Shown here: piece by piece, positions 18,638-27,925 of the stretch
Position numbering within the stretch: the stretch's first letter is position 1
Layout of the letters: each line of letters opens with the position of its first letter
Source: Bacteroidota bacterium
GTDB lineage: Bacteria > Bacteroidota > Bacteroidia > AKYH767-A > 2013-40CM-41-45
Assembly (NCBI GenBank): GCA_016720655.1
Contig: JADKKE010000010.1
Coordinates: 1 to 64,000 of the forward strand
Reading direction: 5' to 3'
DNA length: 64,000 nucleotides
Made by a program: the position numbers and the translations under genes
The notes under the pieces: model-generated
Databases searched by the model: none
What the model was told of the DNA's origin: nothing
What the model saw: the letters and a program-made list of their open reading frames with translations, nothing else

Positions 18638-19790
18638 TTATTTTGTCCTGGTTTCAACCCGACCGTATACATTGATTAAATCCGGACCGTACTGACTGGT
18701 GACAAAGACCAGATATTTTAAATCGAAAGCCGGATCAACATATTTTTGAAAATAGCTAAGATTATCATAATCCACAATCACTTTAGCAGGAATCATCAGA
18801 TCTCCCGCTCCTTTGTAATGGCCACCAAGAACAATCAGAAGCTTTTTATCCTTGTTAAACACCTGAACATTTTCGAAAGCTGCATCCACTGTAAAAATAT
18901 TTTCCTCTTCATCGACAGCAATTCCTTTTAATTTGGTGAATTGTCCCGGACGATCACCCATAGAACCCATAGTATCCAGAAATGTTCCGTCTGTGGAATA
19001 CATTTTAACCATGGAGTACCCAAAATCAGCGGCGTAGACTTTGTTTTTTGGCGATTGTTATATTGGTTGGCAGGCCGAGTGCTTCGTATCGTTCTCCCTC
19101 TGCTTTTGGAAACGAATACAGAAATGTGTTTAGCGAGTCGTTGCTGTATACGGCAATTTTCCCTGTAGAAATATTGGCAACAAATATTTTGTTTTCGAGA
19201 ACAAAAACATCGCTGGGTTTAAATTTTTCCTTTTCCCCAAAACTTCTGACAAAATTCCCTTCCGGATCAAAGATTACAATTTCATAGCGGCCCATGTCGG
19301 CTACATAGAGATAACCTTGCTCATCCACAAAGCAATTGATAGGTACTTTCAGTTTTCCCCTGCCACCCGGTTGAAAGAAGATGAATTTCTTTTTCTCAAG
19401 GTCTATAATTTCCATGCCTCCCCCGTAGTTGTCACACACATAGATTTTACCCTTATGAATAGCTATTCCATAGGGTTTAACGATAGCGCGTGCTTTTTCT
19501 TCCCCAAGAATAAGTTTTGAAAAACCACTCTGAGAGGAACCAATGTCAAGTGACGTTGTGATTTTTGTTAAAAACTGAAATCGGGCCACTTCCGGTGGGG
19601 CCGGATAAACGACTGCTGCTTTTGCTGCTTGCTTTTTCTTTGTGAAGAGGTTATTACAGGAACTCAATAGAATGATGCCAATTAGTATACTCAGAAATAA
19701 AATAATATTTGAAACCCAATCCTGATTGGCATTACTCCGTTGATAACCGGTTTTATTTTTTTTCCAGAGATCAAATAGTAAGAATTTCAT
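18638..19790 (-). CDS. NHL-repeat beta-propeller lipoprotein (one frameshift)
   Basis: I place the start at the ATG at 19790 (MKFLLFDLWKKNKTG); a membrane segment follows and ends in a lipobox (IGIILLSSCNN), so the protein is lipidated after a long n-region. The body has NHL repeats: AIVKPYGIAIHKGKIYVCDN, INCFVDEQGYLYVADMGRYE, DVFVLENKIFVANISTG. Near 19035 a run of six A is one too long; past it the frame continues VYAADFGYSMVKMYSTDG and ends with a last repeat (FTKLKGIAVDEEENIFTVDA). NHL propellers bind proteins or small ligands. Genes for them often accompany multihaem cytochrome clusters in Geobacter-type genomes, though their role there is unclear. A paralogue lies at 22616-23642. Confidence 0.75.
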
Positions 19791-19944
19791 AACATCAATA
19801 TTGAATGAAGAAATATTAGGCAACTTAGCAATTATTGAGTGCCTTCCTGTATGACATAAATCAGGGAAAGAGATGGCACATATCATCCCGGAAGAAAACG
19901 TCGGATCCAGTGTGCATTCCTCTGCTTTTTGAATCCACAACACC

Positions 19945-19977
19945 AAAAAAAAAGGGGCGAAAATTTCGCCCCTTTTT
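19945..19977 (-). terminator. Rho-independent terminator after the tetrahaem cytochrome gene
   Basis: A GGGGCGAAA/TTTCGCCCC stem is flanked by nine A on the left and five T on the right of the plus strand. Read leftward it has a U-tract and lies 17 bases past the stop at 19994. It separates that gene from the NHL gene. Confidence 0.85.
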
Positions 19978-19993
19978 CTGTTCATGTATTCTG

Positions 19994-20688
19994 TTATTTT
20001 CTATGGCAAGCAAGACAAAGAGCAGATCCTCTGTTACTCATCTTCAATTGGTAGCCTCTGGAATTGGCGTGCACCATGACAAGAAGTACACTGTACTTTT
20101 CCTGTAGCATCCAACATAGCAGAAACAGCTTTTGTTCCTGGAGTGTAAGTGAGAGCAGTAGTATCAAATGTAGAGTAGAGATAAGTAGTAGGTTGCAATC
20201 CACCGTAACCACCTGCCAAAGATGCAGCATAATCAATTGATACCGGGTGATCATTACTTAAATCAGTTCCCATCTGCACCACCTGTAAGGAAATTTGTTC
20301 CAACTTGTCCTCCGAAAGAACCAAGAGCAACAGTACCATCATGACAAGCAAGACATAATTTGGAAGTTCCGTCAATTGCAGAAACACCCATTGTTGTACC
20401 GTCTTTTATACTTGTGTAAAAAGTATACGCAGCAGTAGAAAACTGGTGATTCCAAAGTGGAGCTTCTTCAGCTGCAATCGCATTGTGGGGTGTGTGACAT
20501 GGTTGGCAAATTTGCTGTCCCAATGTTGTAGTGTAATTGTACGCGTTCCAGGAGTCCGAAGAAAAATTGTGTGGCATATTTGGAACTGTAAGAGAAGTAC
20601 CCATGACTCCGGGACCTAATGTGCTTTGTCCAAAACTCATTAGCGGAACCATTAAACCTAGTGCTGCGGAAATGATTAGCTTTTTCAT
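19994..20688 (-). CDS. tetrahaem c3-type cytochrome, secreted (two frameshifts)
   Basis: Signal peptide MKKLIISAALGLMVPLMSFG. Haem sites: CQPCH (with HTPHNA after it), CLACH (DGTVALGS), CTSCH and a C-terminal CLACHRK. Near 20258 one extra G breaks the frame; the protein goes on as LSNDHPVSIDYAASLAGGYG to CTSCHGA near 20065, then shifts again to ANSRGYQLKMSNRG. The motif order (CHxxHNA, PLWNH, CLxCHDGTVALGS, LSNDHPVS, CTSCH) is the same as in the first four haems of the cytochrome at 23639-25305, so the two share an ancestral module. It is divergently placed from hemA across a 608-bp gap with three Fnr-like dyads and ends in a strong terminator, so it is probably monocistronic. Confidence 0.75.
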
Positions 20689-20955
20689 AATTTCATTTTT
20701 ATTGGTTATTAATCTGCGTTGTTAAGATTATTGCAATTCTATGACACAAATATCTCCTCACACGAGGCTAAAATCAATGAGTGACAACAGAATTAAACCT
20801 GTGCTTGTGCTGAATCAAATCTGCGTTTGTGCAGACATGCAATCGACCATTCAAAATCAGCTCTGTATTTTATTGCAAACCAATAAATTAGAGAAGCAAT
20901 GAATTAACGTGAAAATAATTTAAGAATGCTTTTTGAGCCTGTTCAAATGTTGAAT

Positions 20956-20969
20956 TTGATAAAGATCAT
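20956..20969. promoter_or_regulatory. Fnr-type dyad in the cytochrome/hemA divergent region
   Basis: TTGATAAAGATCAT matches the Fnr consensus TTGAT-N4-ATCAA at nine of ten specified bases and shares the TGAT-N4-ATCA core of the sites at 21135 and 21198. Confidence 0.55.
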
Positions 20970-21134
20970 CTCCTATGAGACAATTAGGAAACATTTGTCA
21001 TCCTTATTGATTTCAAAATAAAATCTGTGATACAAAAGAAAAACTCATTTCCAGAATTTATCGGGTTAGGGAATGTTATTCTTTGCATTCAATTTTTTAA
21101 AACACTGTATACAAAGTATAATGTTTTAGAAATT

Positions 21135-21148
21135 ATGATCGAAATCAT
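21135..21148. promoter_or_regulatory. Fnr/Crp-type dyad upstream of hemA (distal)
   Basis: ATGATCGAAATCAT, a perfect ATGAT-N4-ATCAT dyad. Its centre is 63 bp (about six helical turns) from that of the identical-type site at 21198-21211. Confidence 0.6.
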
Positions 21149-21197
21149 CGAATCTGCCTTTCCGCAGACATTCAGCAGGTTTATATCAGGTCGATCT

Positions 21198-21211
21198 ATG
21201 ATTCCCATCAT
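21198..21211. promoter_or_regulatory. Fnr/Crp-type dyad upstream of hemA (proximal)
   Basis: ATGATTCCCATCAT, a perfect ATGAT-N4-ATCAT dyad, 85 bp before the hemA ATG at 21297. The rest of the 608-bp divergent gap (20689-21296) shows no gene; an in-frame extension of hemA back to 21027 does not look like protein. Confidence 0.6.
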
Positions 21212-21296
21212 ACAAATTTCTTCGCTAAGCCGCCATATTTGTTTGGTCAAATTACTCCTTATTCCTAGTCAGGCAATAACCACAAAAGATCACAGT

Positions 21297-22493
21297 ATGG
21301 AAAATACATTTGTAATCGGAATCTCTTTTAAAAATGCCGATGTAACAACACGAAGTGCATTTTCAATTCCTTTAGAAAAACAAAAAGAATGCTTCGATCT
21401 TGCCAAAACGTATGAATTTAAAAACTTCGTTGTACTGAACACATGCAACAGAACAGAAATATATGGTGTTGGTTCAGTAGAACATGCTGAGCAAATTATC
21501 ACAACAGTTTGCAATCAAAGCAGAACCACATTAAATGCATTCAAATACGTTAAAACATCGGATGCAGCGATCACTCACATCTTTCATGTTGCATCCGGTC
21601 TGGACTCTCAAATTCTTGGTGATTACCAGATTCTTGGTCAGTTTAAAGATGCTTGCAAAGTTTCCAAAGAAAACGGTTTGCTAGGACCGGTTTTCGAGCG
21701 GATGTCCAACATTTGTATACAAGCATCCAAGGAAGTAAAAACGAAAACAGAATTGAGTAAAGGAACCGTATCCGCTTCGTATGCAACCATCGAAATTCTG
21801 AAAAACAAAATCGGTCACAAGCCAACAAAATGTCTTTTGGTGGGAACAGGAAAATTCGGCCATAAAATTTCCAGCAATATCAAACATTACCTCCCTGATT
21901 ATGACCTGACAATTTCCAACAGGACCTACTCCACTGCATTGGAATTTGCGACAACGAATGGATTCGGCTTATTGCCTTACGAACATCTTTCCTCAAGTCT
22001 AAGTGAATATGAAGTAATCATTCTCAGTGCAAGTGCAAATCAGTACATCGTTACTCCGGATCATTTGATCAACAGCAATACCCGATTGATTCTCGATTTG
22101 TCGATTCCACAAACAGTTCATCCGGAATGCAAGAGTATGAACCGCGCGGAAGTTCTGGATATTGATTCAATTTCAAAAATTCTCGATAATTCTCTGGAAA
22201 ACAGAAAGACTTATCTCCCCATTGCAACGGAGATTATTCATGAGCACATCTCAACATTCGTGGATTGGAATAGATTTTATTCAAAACGAGATCAAATTTT
22301 GTCTTTAAAAAATCAATTGCTGGAAATGAGTACATACTGTCCACATCTTGCGAAAATGGACGAAAGTGCAAGGGAAGACTTGGTCAATAAAACAATTCAA
22401 TCCTTTGTTCTGAAAATGAAACAAAATCAGAATGTAGATTTTGAACCAGCACAAGTTGTTCAGGATTTCATGAACTATGCCAAGGTTAATTGA
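21297..22493 (+). CDS. hemA: glutamyl-tRNA reductase
   Basis: 398 residues from the ATG at 21297 (MENTFVIGISFKNADVTTRS), the usual family length. The catalytic motif VVLNTCNRTEIYG places the nucleophile at Cys50, as in other GluTR enzymes. Then come the substrate-domain block HIFHVASGLDSQILGDYQIL, the NADPH-binding loop CLLVGTGKFGHKI and a C-terminal dimerisation helix region. It reduces glutamyl-tRNA to glutamate-1-semialdehyde, the first committed step of C5 tetrapyrrole synthesis. Finding it alone, without hemL, hemB or hemC, inside a multihaem cytochrome cluster suggests it serves the high haem demand there; the usual housekeeping hemA may be elsewhere. Two perfect Fnr-like dyads lie upstream. 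Confidence 0.93.
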   Translation: MENTFVIGISFKNADVTTRSAFSIPLEKQKECFDLAKTYEFKNFVVLNTCNRTEIYGVGSVEHAEQIITTVCNQSRTTLNAFKYVKTSDAAITHIFHVASGLDSQILGDYQILGQFKDACKVSKENGLLGPVFERMSNICIQASKEVKTKTELSKGTVSASYATIEILKNKIGHKPTKCLLVGTGKFGHKISSNIKHYLPDYDLTISNRTYSTALEFATTNGFGLLPYEHLSSSLSEYEVIILSASANQYIVTPDHLINSNTRLILDLSIPQTVHPECKSMNRAEVLDIDSISKILDNSLENRKTYLPIATEIIHEHISTFVDWNRFYSKRDQILSLKNQLLEMSTYCPHLAKMDESAREDLVNKTIQSFVLKMKQNQNVDFEPAQVVQDFMNYAKVN

Positions 22494-22615
22494 ATATGAT
22501 CCTGGAACCAATCTCAGGAACCTGAAATGGACTATATTCTGTCTTCGGCAAATGGAAAAGAGCAAAGACATTATCTTAATAGTTCCATTGCATTAAATTA
22601 AGGATTCCGGGTAGA

Positions 22616-23642
22616 ATGGAGAAAACACTAAATACGAGTTTACCTTTTTTTCGCTTAAGCCTCACCTTGCTTCTGTTCCAGGTTCCGGCTCAAGCGCAGG
22701 AAACTGTACAAGAACAAGTGAATTCCAGTCCTGTATTCCAAGTTGAATTTGTAAGCCAATACCCAACTGTCGAGCAAGCATCAGAATAAAAAGTTGGCCG
22801 ACAAATTAAATCAAATTCCTTTCGGTAAAATAAAAAAAGACCTGGGCAGACCGGTATCAATGATTGTTTCCAAAACAAATCAGTATTGGATTCTTGATCA
22901 GAAGAATAAAAGTATTTTTCATGTGAATACAAAGAAAAGTGAAATTCCACATTACATTGAAAAAAATAAATTCAATCTGAATTCACTTGTCTCCATATGC
23001 AATTTTAAAAATGAACAGATTTTATTTTCCGATTCCTATCTCAACACAATTTTTCTGATTGATCCGGAAAACAAAAAATGTTCCGTACTGAATGATTCTT
23101 TAAAGCTTGAAAAACCTACCGGAATAATTTTCTCTGCTGCCAACAATGAAATCTGGGTTACCGAAACAGGCAAACACAGAATCGTGATACTGAATGATAA
23201 AGGAGATATAAAACGCACAATTGGCAAAAGAGGAATTGGAAAAGGAGAATTCAATTTTCCCACACACATCTGGATGGATGCAAAAGGACTGGTATATGTG
23301 GTGGATGCAATGAATTTCCGGGTACAAATTTTTGATTCGCAGGGAATTGTCCAATCCGTATTCGGTACAAATGGAGATGCCACGGGAAATTTCGCCAGTC
23401 CCAAAGGAATAGCAACGGATTCCTATGGAAATATTTATGTAGCTGATGCTCTGTTTAACGCGGTTCAGATTTTCGACTTCAATGGAAATTTCCTGTACAC
23501 CTTTGGATCACAAGGACAGGATGCAGGACAATTCTGGATGCCATCCGGAATTTACATTGATGATAAAGATTTCGTCTATGTTTCCGATACATACAATTCA
23601 AGGATACAAATTTTCCATGTAACAACAGATGCCAGAAAATGA
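22616..23642 (+). CDS. secreted NHL-repeat beta-propeller protein (one frameshift)
   Basis: The ATG at 22616 opens a signal-peptide reading (MEKTLNTSLPFFRLSLTLLL, then FQVPAQAQ) that hits a stop at about 22786. An extra A there puts the next stretch, KKLADKLNQIPFGKIKKDLG, in another frame; the joined gene is about 341 codons. The body has six NHL-type blades, e.g. GEFNFPTHIWMDAKGLVYVV, DAMNFRVQIFDSQG, GNFASPKGIATDSYGNIYVA and QFWMPSGIYIDDKDFVYVSD. It overlaps the next cytochrome gene by four bases (ATGA), so the two are translationally coupled and the propeller probably acts with that cytochrome. Paralogue of the lipoprotein at 18638-19790. Confidence 0.75.
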
Positions 23643-25305
23643 AAATATCCTGGACCATACTGCTCTTCTGCCTCCTTCCGATTTTCCCGGATGCACAGTC
23701 CATCGTTACTACGAAACATAATTTGTCAGTAACCGGTCCCGGGAACAGTAAAAGCAGTAACAGAAACAGAAATATGCATGTTCTGCCACACTGCGCACAA
23801 TAGCAAACCATCCTCTCCACTCTGGAACAGAAATGACGCGGGTTCAATTTATACACCGTATAGTAGTTCAACACTCAAAGCCCTCCCCGGTCAGCCGAGC
23901 GGTTCTTCAATCTTATGTCTTTCCTGTCATGATGGAACTGTTGCTCTGGGAAGCGTTCTCAGTTCATCTTCGATCATCAGTTTTGCCAATACGGTGAACA
24001 TGCCGGCCGGTCCAAGCAATTTGTCCACAGACCTTCGCAATGATCACCCGGTTTCATTTGTATACGATGCAGCATTGACTACAGCAAACGGACAATTGAT
24101 AAATCCCGCCGGCTTGCCCTCAGAGATTAAACTTGAAAATGATCAGCTGCAGTGTACTTCCTGTCATGATCCGCATAAAAACCTGTACACTGATTTTCTC
24201 GTAGCCTCTTCGCAATATTCAAATCTTTGCAATGCCTGTCATCAGCAAACATCATGGGCAACGAGTAGTCACAACACATCCACCCGGACATGGAATAATA
24301 TTTCTCCCAATCCCTGGACTACTACACCCTGGACTACAGTTGCAGAAAATGCATGTGAAAATTGCCATAGCCCACACAATGCAGGGGAACCGAAACGATT
24401 GTTAAAATACCAAACCGAAGAAGACAATTGCCTGGTATGTCACAATGGAAATGTAGCCACTAAAAATATACAGGCAGAACTTACCAAAACGTACAAGCAC
24501 AATGTTTTTGGATATACCGGAACACACGATCCAACAGAAGCTACTGCGGTGAGTACCCGACATGTTGAATGTGTCGATTGCCATAATCCGCATGCCGCCA
24601 AAGCACTTTCCGCTGTTGCACCTGCTGTAAGAGGTCCGAATGTCGGGGTTGCAGGAATTAATCAAAGTGGAATTGTTGTGAAGCCTGTGGCATATGAATA
24701 CGAAATCTGCTATCGTTGTCACTCCGACAATCCTGTCAACTCTTCCACAACTCCGAGAATTCTGATTCAGAATAATGTCCGAATGGAGTTTGCGACCAGC
24801 AATCCTTCCTACCATCCTGTTGCCGGCATTGGTGTAAATACTTCTGTGCCCAGTCTGATCTCTCCACTCACTGTGAATAGTGTCATCTATTGCACAGATT
24901 GTCATGCAAGCAACGGAGCTGGTGCTCCGGCAGGGCCACATGGTTCAATTTACCCACAAATATTAAAAGCTCAATATCTGCTCACTGACAATACAGTTTA
25001 CAGTGTTTCCAATTTTCAACTTTGTTATAGTTGTCATAGCAGTGCTTCTATCATGGCAAATGCCTCTTTCAAGGAACACAACAAACATATCAACGATAAG
25101 CGAACGTCCTGCAACACTTGCCATGATTCACATGGAATCAGCAGCTTGCAGGAAATGCGACAAACAATAGCAATCTGATTAACTTCAACACTACCTATGT
25201 AACACCTTCGAGTAGCGGTATACTGCGATTTGATGACCAGGGAAATAAAAAGGGCGTTGTTATTTAAGATGTCATGGTGTGAATCATAATCCCTATTCTT
25301 ATTGA
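23639..25305 (+). CDS. dodecahaem c3-type cytochrome, secreted (three frameshifts)
   Basis: Start ATG at 23639, overlapping the NHL stop; signal peptide MKISWTILLFCLLPIFPDAQ. One extra A near 23750 breaks the frame before the first haem site. The protein resumes as VKAVTETEICMFCHTAHNSK and runs to about 25155, where a G is missing (then GNATNNSNLINFNTTYV), and about 25252, where a T is missing (then CYLRCHGVNHNPYSY, stop 25303-25305). Eleven CxxCH sites (CMFCH, CLSCH, CTSCH, CNACH, CENCH, CLVCH, CVDCH, CYRCH, CTDCH, CYSCH, CNTCH) and a final CX3CH (CYLRCH) give up to twelve haems. The N-terminal module is a paralogue of the cytochrome at 19994-20688. Probably periplasmic or extracellular; partner unknown. 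Confidence 0.75.
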
Positions 25306-25369
25306 CCATTGAAAAATTAAATTTGAGACGCATTCAACAATTTGCAAATGATAATAGCCGGCCAAACCC

Positions 25370-26074
25370 ATGAGACTTAAAATTGATTGTATCAATTGTA
25401 CCAGCAAAAACTGTTTTGTCAATAAATATTGTTCCGGAGACAGCTTACAGAATATCTCAAATTCTAAAAATATGAATCACTATGAAAAAGGAGATTCGAT
25501 TTTTAGAGAAGGAAATACAATGCTTGGAATTCACTTTATTCAAAAAGGCGGAGTGAAAGTGGTAACTCCCAACATCAACGGAAGGGAACAAGTTGTGAGG
25601 CTGGCTTCTGACGGCGATATTCTTGGACATCGTGTCTTGGGTGAAGACAAATACTATTTCAATGCAATCGCTTTGATGGACACCTATGTTTGCTTCGTAG
25701 AAACAAGTGTTTTCAAGGAAACATGCATGAAAAATCCTGAATTTGCTTACAACCTTATCCTTTTCTATGCACTGGAACTTCGCCGGACAGAATTGCGTGT
25801 GAAGTATTATGCTCAAATGAATATTCGTGAAAAGGTAGCGGTTGCGTTTGATTATCTACATGAAATATTTGGTACTGATCCCAAATCAAAAATGTTGAAT
25901 ATTGAATTGAGCAGAAGAGAAATCGCGGATATCGCCGGAACCACACCGGAACAAGTGACACGACAACTGAGCGATTTTGAAGCAGAGAAGTTAATTCTGC
26001 GCCACAAAAGAGAAATTCAGATTTTGAATCATAAGGGTTTGGAAAATATTGTACGCAATTACAAAATTGAATAA
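25370..26074 (+). CDS. Crp/Fnr-family regulator with N-terminal cysteine cluster
   Basis: 234 residues. The N terminus holds four cysteines, C7, C10, C15 and C21 (C-x2-C-x4-C-x5-C), reminiscent of the 4Fe-4S ligands of Fnr, though Fnr uses a fourth cysteine inside the sensor domain. A cyclic-nucleotide-type beta-roll follows (GDSIFREGNTMLGIHFIQKG, REQVVRLASDGDILGHR), then the dimer helix and a winged helix (LSRREIADIAGTTPEQVTRQ). The recognition helix keeps the E-x-x-(S/T)-R pattern that reads TGA half-sites in Fnr and Crp, which fits the TGAT-N4-ATCA dyads nearby. It is the last gene of the cytochrome cluster, 65 bases past the dodecahaem cytochrome, and is the obvious candidate for its redox control. 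Confidence 0.85.
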   Translation: MRLKIDCINCTSKNCFVNKYCSGDSLQNISNSKNMNHYEKGDSIFREGNTMLGIHFIQKGGVKVVTPNINGREQVVRLASDGDILGHRVLGEDKYYFNAIALMDTYVCFVETSVFKETCMKNPEFAYNLILFYALELRRTELRVKYYAQMNIREKVAVAFDYLHEIFGTDPKSKMLNIELSRREIADIAGTTPEQVTRQLSDFEAEKLILRHKREIQILNHKGLENIVRNYKIE

Positions 26075-26126
26075 TCTCCCACGATCGTTCAAAGAGCGTA
26101 ATCAACTAAACATTTTTCTGTAGCTG

Positions 26127-27914
26127 ATGAACCCATCTCTTCTCCGCTCCTTTTCTGTCAAGTACCAGCTCCTCCTACTCCTCGTAGTTTTAATCGGCCT
26201 GAATTCGAACACCCTTTCCAATGAGTATGCTCTTGACGATACAGTGGTGCTTACAGAAAATCGTATTGTACAACAAGGGATCAATGGAATTCCAGAAATA
26301 ATAAGTACAGATTATATCCGGGGATTCACAAAAGAAGAAAACATTTTAAGTGCAGGACGCTTCAGGCCGCTGACACTTATTTCATTTGCTCTCGAATATC
26401 AGTTTTTCGGTGCCAGTCCACTGATTAGTCATCTCATTAATTTGGTTTTGTTTGCACTCCTGATCTTTCTCCTTTTTCGAATACTCCAAATAATCTTTCA
26501 CAGAGAAAATAGTGTTCTGCCTTTTCTTGCTTGTTTATTCTTCATTCTCCATCCAATTCATACTGAAGTGATAGCCAATGTAAAAAGCAGGGATGAATTA
26601 CTGACATTTTTGTTTACCCTGCTTTCATTGCTGTCAACATTTGCATATCTAAAAAGTGGAAATAAAAGGCTCCAAATCGCATCATTCCTCTGTTTCTTCT
26701 GTGCATTATTGGCAAAAGAAACTGCGATCACTTATCTGGCAATTCTCCCCTTGATTTTGTTTTATTTTTCGTCGCTTTCATTTTCAAAAATACTGCGAAT
26801 TACTACGCCCTTCCTCCTGCTTGCATTCATCTACGCAGGAATTCGCTACAATGCGATCGGATTTCATTCCTACACTGTTACAGACGTCACAAATTCACCC
26901 TATATCTATGCCAATTACTCGGATGCGTTTGCAACAAAAACTTTTGTGGTTCTGAAATACATCCTCTTGCTGTTTTTTCCTGTCCACCTGACAACTGAAT
27001 ACGGATTTCAACAGATTCCTATGATTCAAATTCGTTCATTTTTATTTATAATTTCTGCGGTTTGCATACTTGCTCTCCTGAGCTTTGCAGTGCTGACATT
27101 CAAGAAGAAATCAATTGCATCGTTTTGCATTTTATACTTTTTTATCACTTTATCACCGGGAACGAATTTTATTATAGATTTAGGGGCACCGATGGCAGAA
27201 AGAATGTTATTTCAACCTTCACTTGCTTTTTGTATTCTTCTCTCAATTCTGATTTTAAAATTTGCGGCAAAATATAAGTACGCTTCAATAGGCTTAACTC
27301 TGATTATTTCCGTTCTCTTTTCTATCAAAACAATAGCACGAAATTCAGAATGGAAAAACAATGAAACATTATTCCTTGCAGACATTCTCAACTCTCCAAA
27401 CAGTGCCAGAATGAACCTCTATGTCTGCGAACAGTATATACTAAAAGCAAACAAAGAAGTAAATCTAAAAACTAAAAATGACTACCTGGATACAGCCATA
27501 AATTATTGCGAACGATCTATGCAAATTCATTCTAAATTTGCCTATACTTATCTTCGCTTGGGTTTGGCACATCTTTACAGATCCAACTACGAAACAGCGG
27601 CAAAAATATGGATTCGTGCTGCTGAACTAGAACCGAAAAATCCGGAAGTAATTTACTGGACATCTTACCTGAGTAATGTCTTGAATACGGAGGGAAATAT
27701 GTGGTACGAAAAGGATTCTGTCCAAAGGGCTATACAGTATTATGAACTGTCATTAAAATTAAACGCAAACAATATTGAAACACTCTATAACCTTGGAGGA
27801 ATGTATTTCGCCAATGGGGATTCAGTATTAGCAAATGAAAAATGGGAGAAAGTAAGAACCCTCGATCCCGGACATCGTTTTAATAAAAGTGAATTCATCA
27901 AAGAAAACAATTGA
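26127..27914 (+). CDS. TMTC-like membrane glycosyltransferase with TPR tail (first copy)
   Basis: 595 residues. About ten to eleven membrane helices occupy residues 10-410, followed by three or so tetratricopeptide repeats (AINYCERSMQIHSKFAYTYL, YETAAKIWIRAAELEPKNPE, AIQYYELSLKLNANNIETLY). The N-terminal loop SNEYALDDTVVLTEN contains the acidic DD pair of GT-C enzymes, and HPIHTEVIANVKSRDEL is the conserved signature of the bacterial relatives of eukaryotic TMTC O-mannosyltransferases. Such enzymes move a sugar from a polyprenyl-phosphate donor to protein or glycan outside the membrane. Immediately followed by a paralogue. Acceptor unknown; the exported cytochromes next door are one speculative target. 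Confidence 0.75.
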   Translation: MNPSLLRSFSVKYQLLLLLVVLIGLNSNTLSNEYALDDTVVLTENRIVQQGINGIPEIISTDYIRGFTKEENILSAGRFRPLTLISFALEYQFFGASPLISHLINLVLFALLIFLLFRILQIIFHRENSVLPFLACLFFILHPIHTEVIANVKSRDELLTFLFTLLSLLSTFAYLKSGNKRLQIASFLCFFCALLAKETAITYLAILPLILFYFSSLSFSKILRITTPFLLLAFIYAGIRYNAIGFHSYTVTDVTNSPYIYANYSDAFATKTFVVLKYILLLFFPVHLTTEYGFQQIPMIQIRSFLFIISAVCILALLSFAVLTFKKKSIASFCILYFFITLSPGTNFIIDLGAPMAERMLFQPSLAFCILLSILILKFAAKYKYASIGLTLIISVLFSIKTIARNSEWKNNETLFLADILNSPNSARMNLYVCEQYILKANKEVNLKTKNDYLDTAINYCERSMQIHSKFAYTYLRLGLAHLYRSNYETAAKIWIRAAELEPKNPEVIYWTSYLSNVLNTEGNMWYEKDSVQRAIQYYELSLKLNANNIETLYNLGGMYFANGDSVLANEKWEKVRTLDPGHRFNKSEFIKENN

Positions 27915-27925
27915 TTAAAAATACA

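Noticed and set aside
19795..19804. TCAATATTGA palindrome before the NHL lipoprotein gene
   Set aside because: Only ten bases, AT-rich, and almost touching the start codon; expected by chance.
21027..21296. N-terminal extension of hemA
   Set aside because: The 90 extra codons cover two regulatory dyads and show no family similarity; the family start is at the ATG at 21297.
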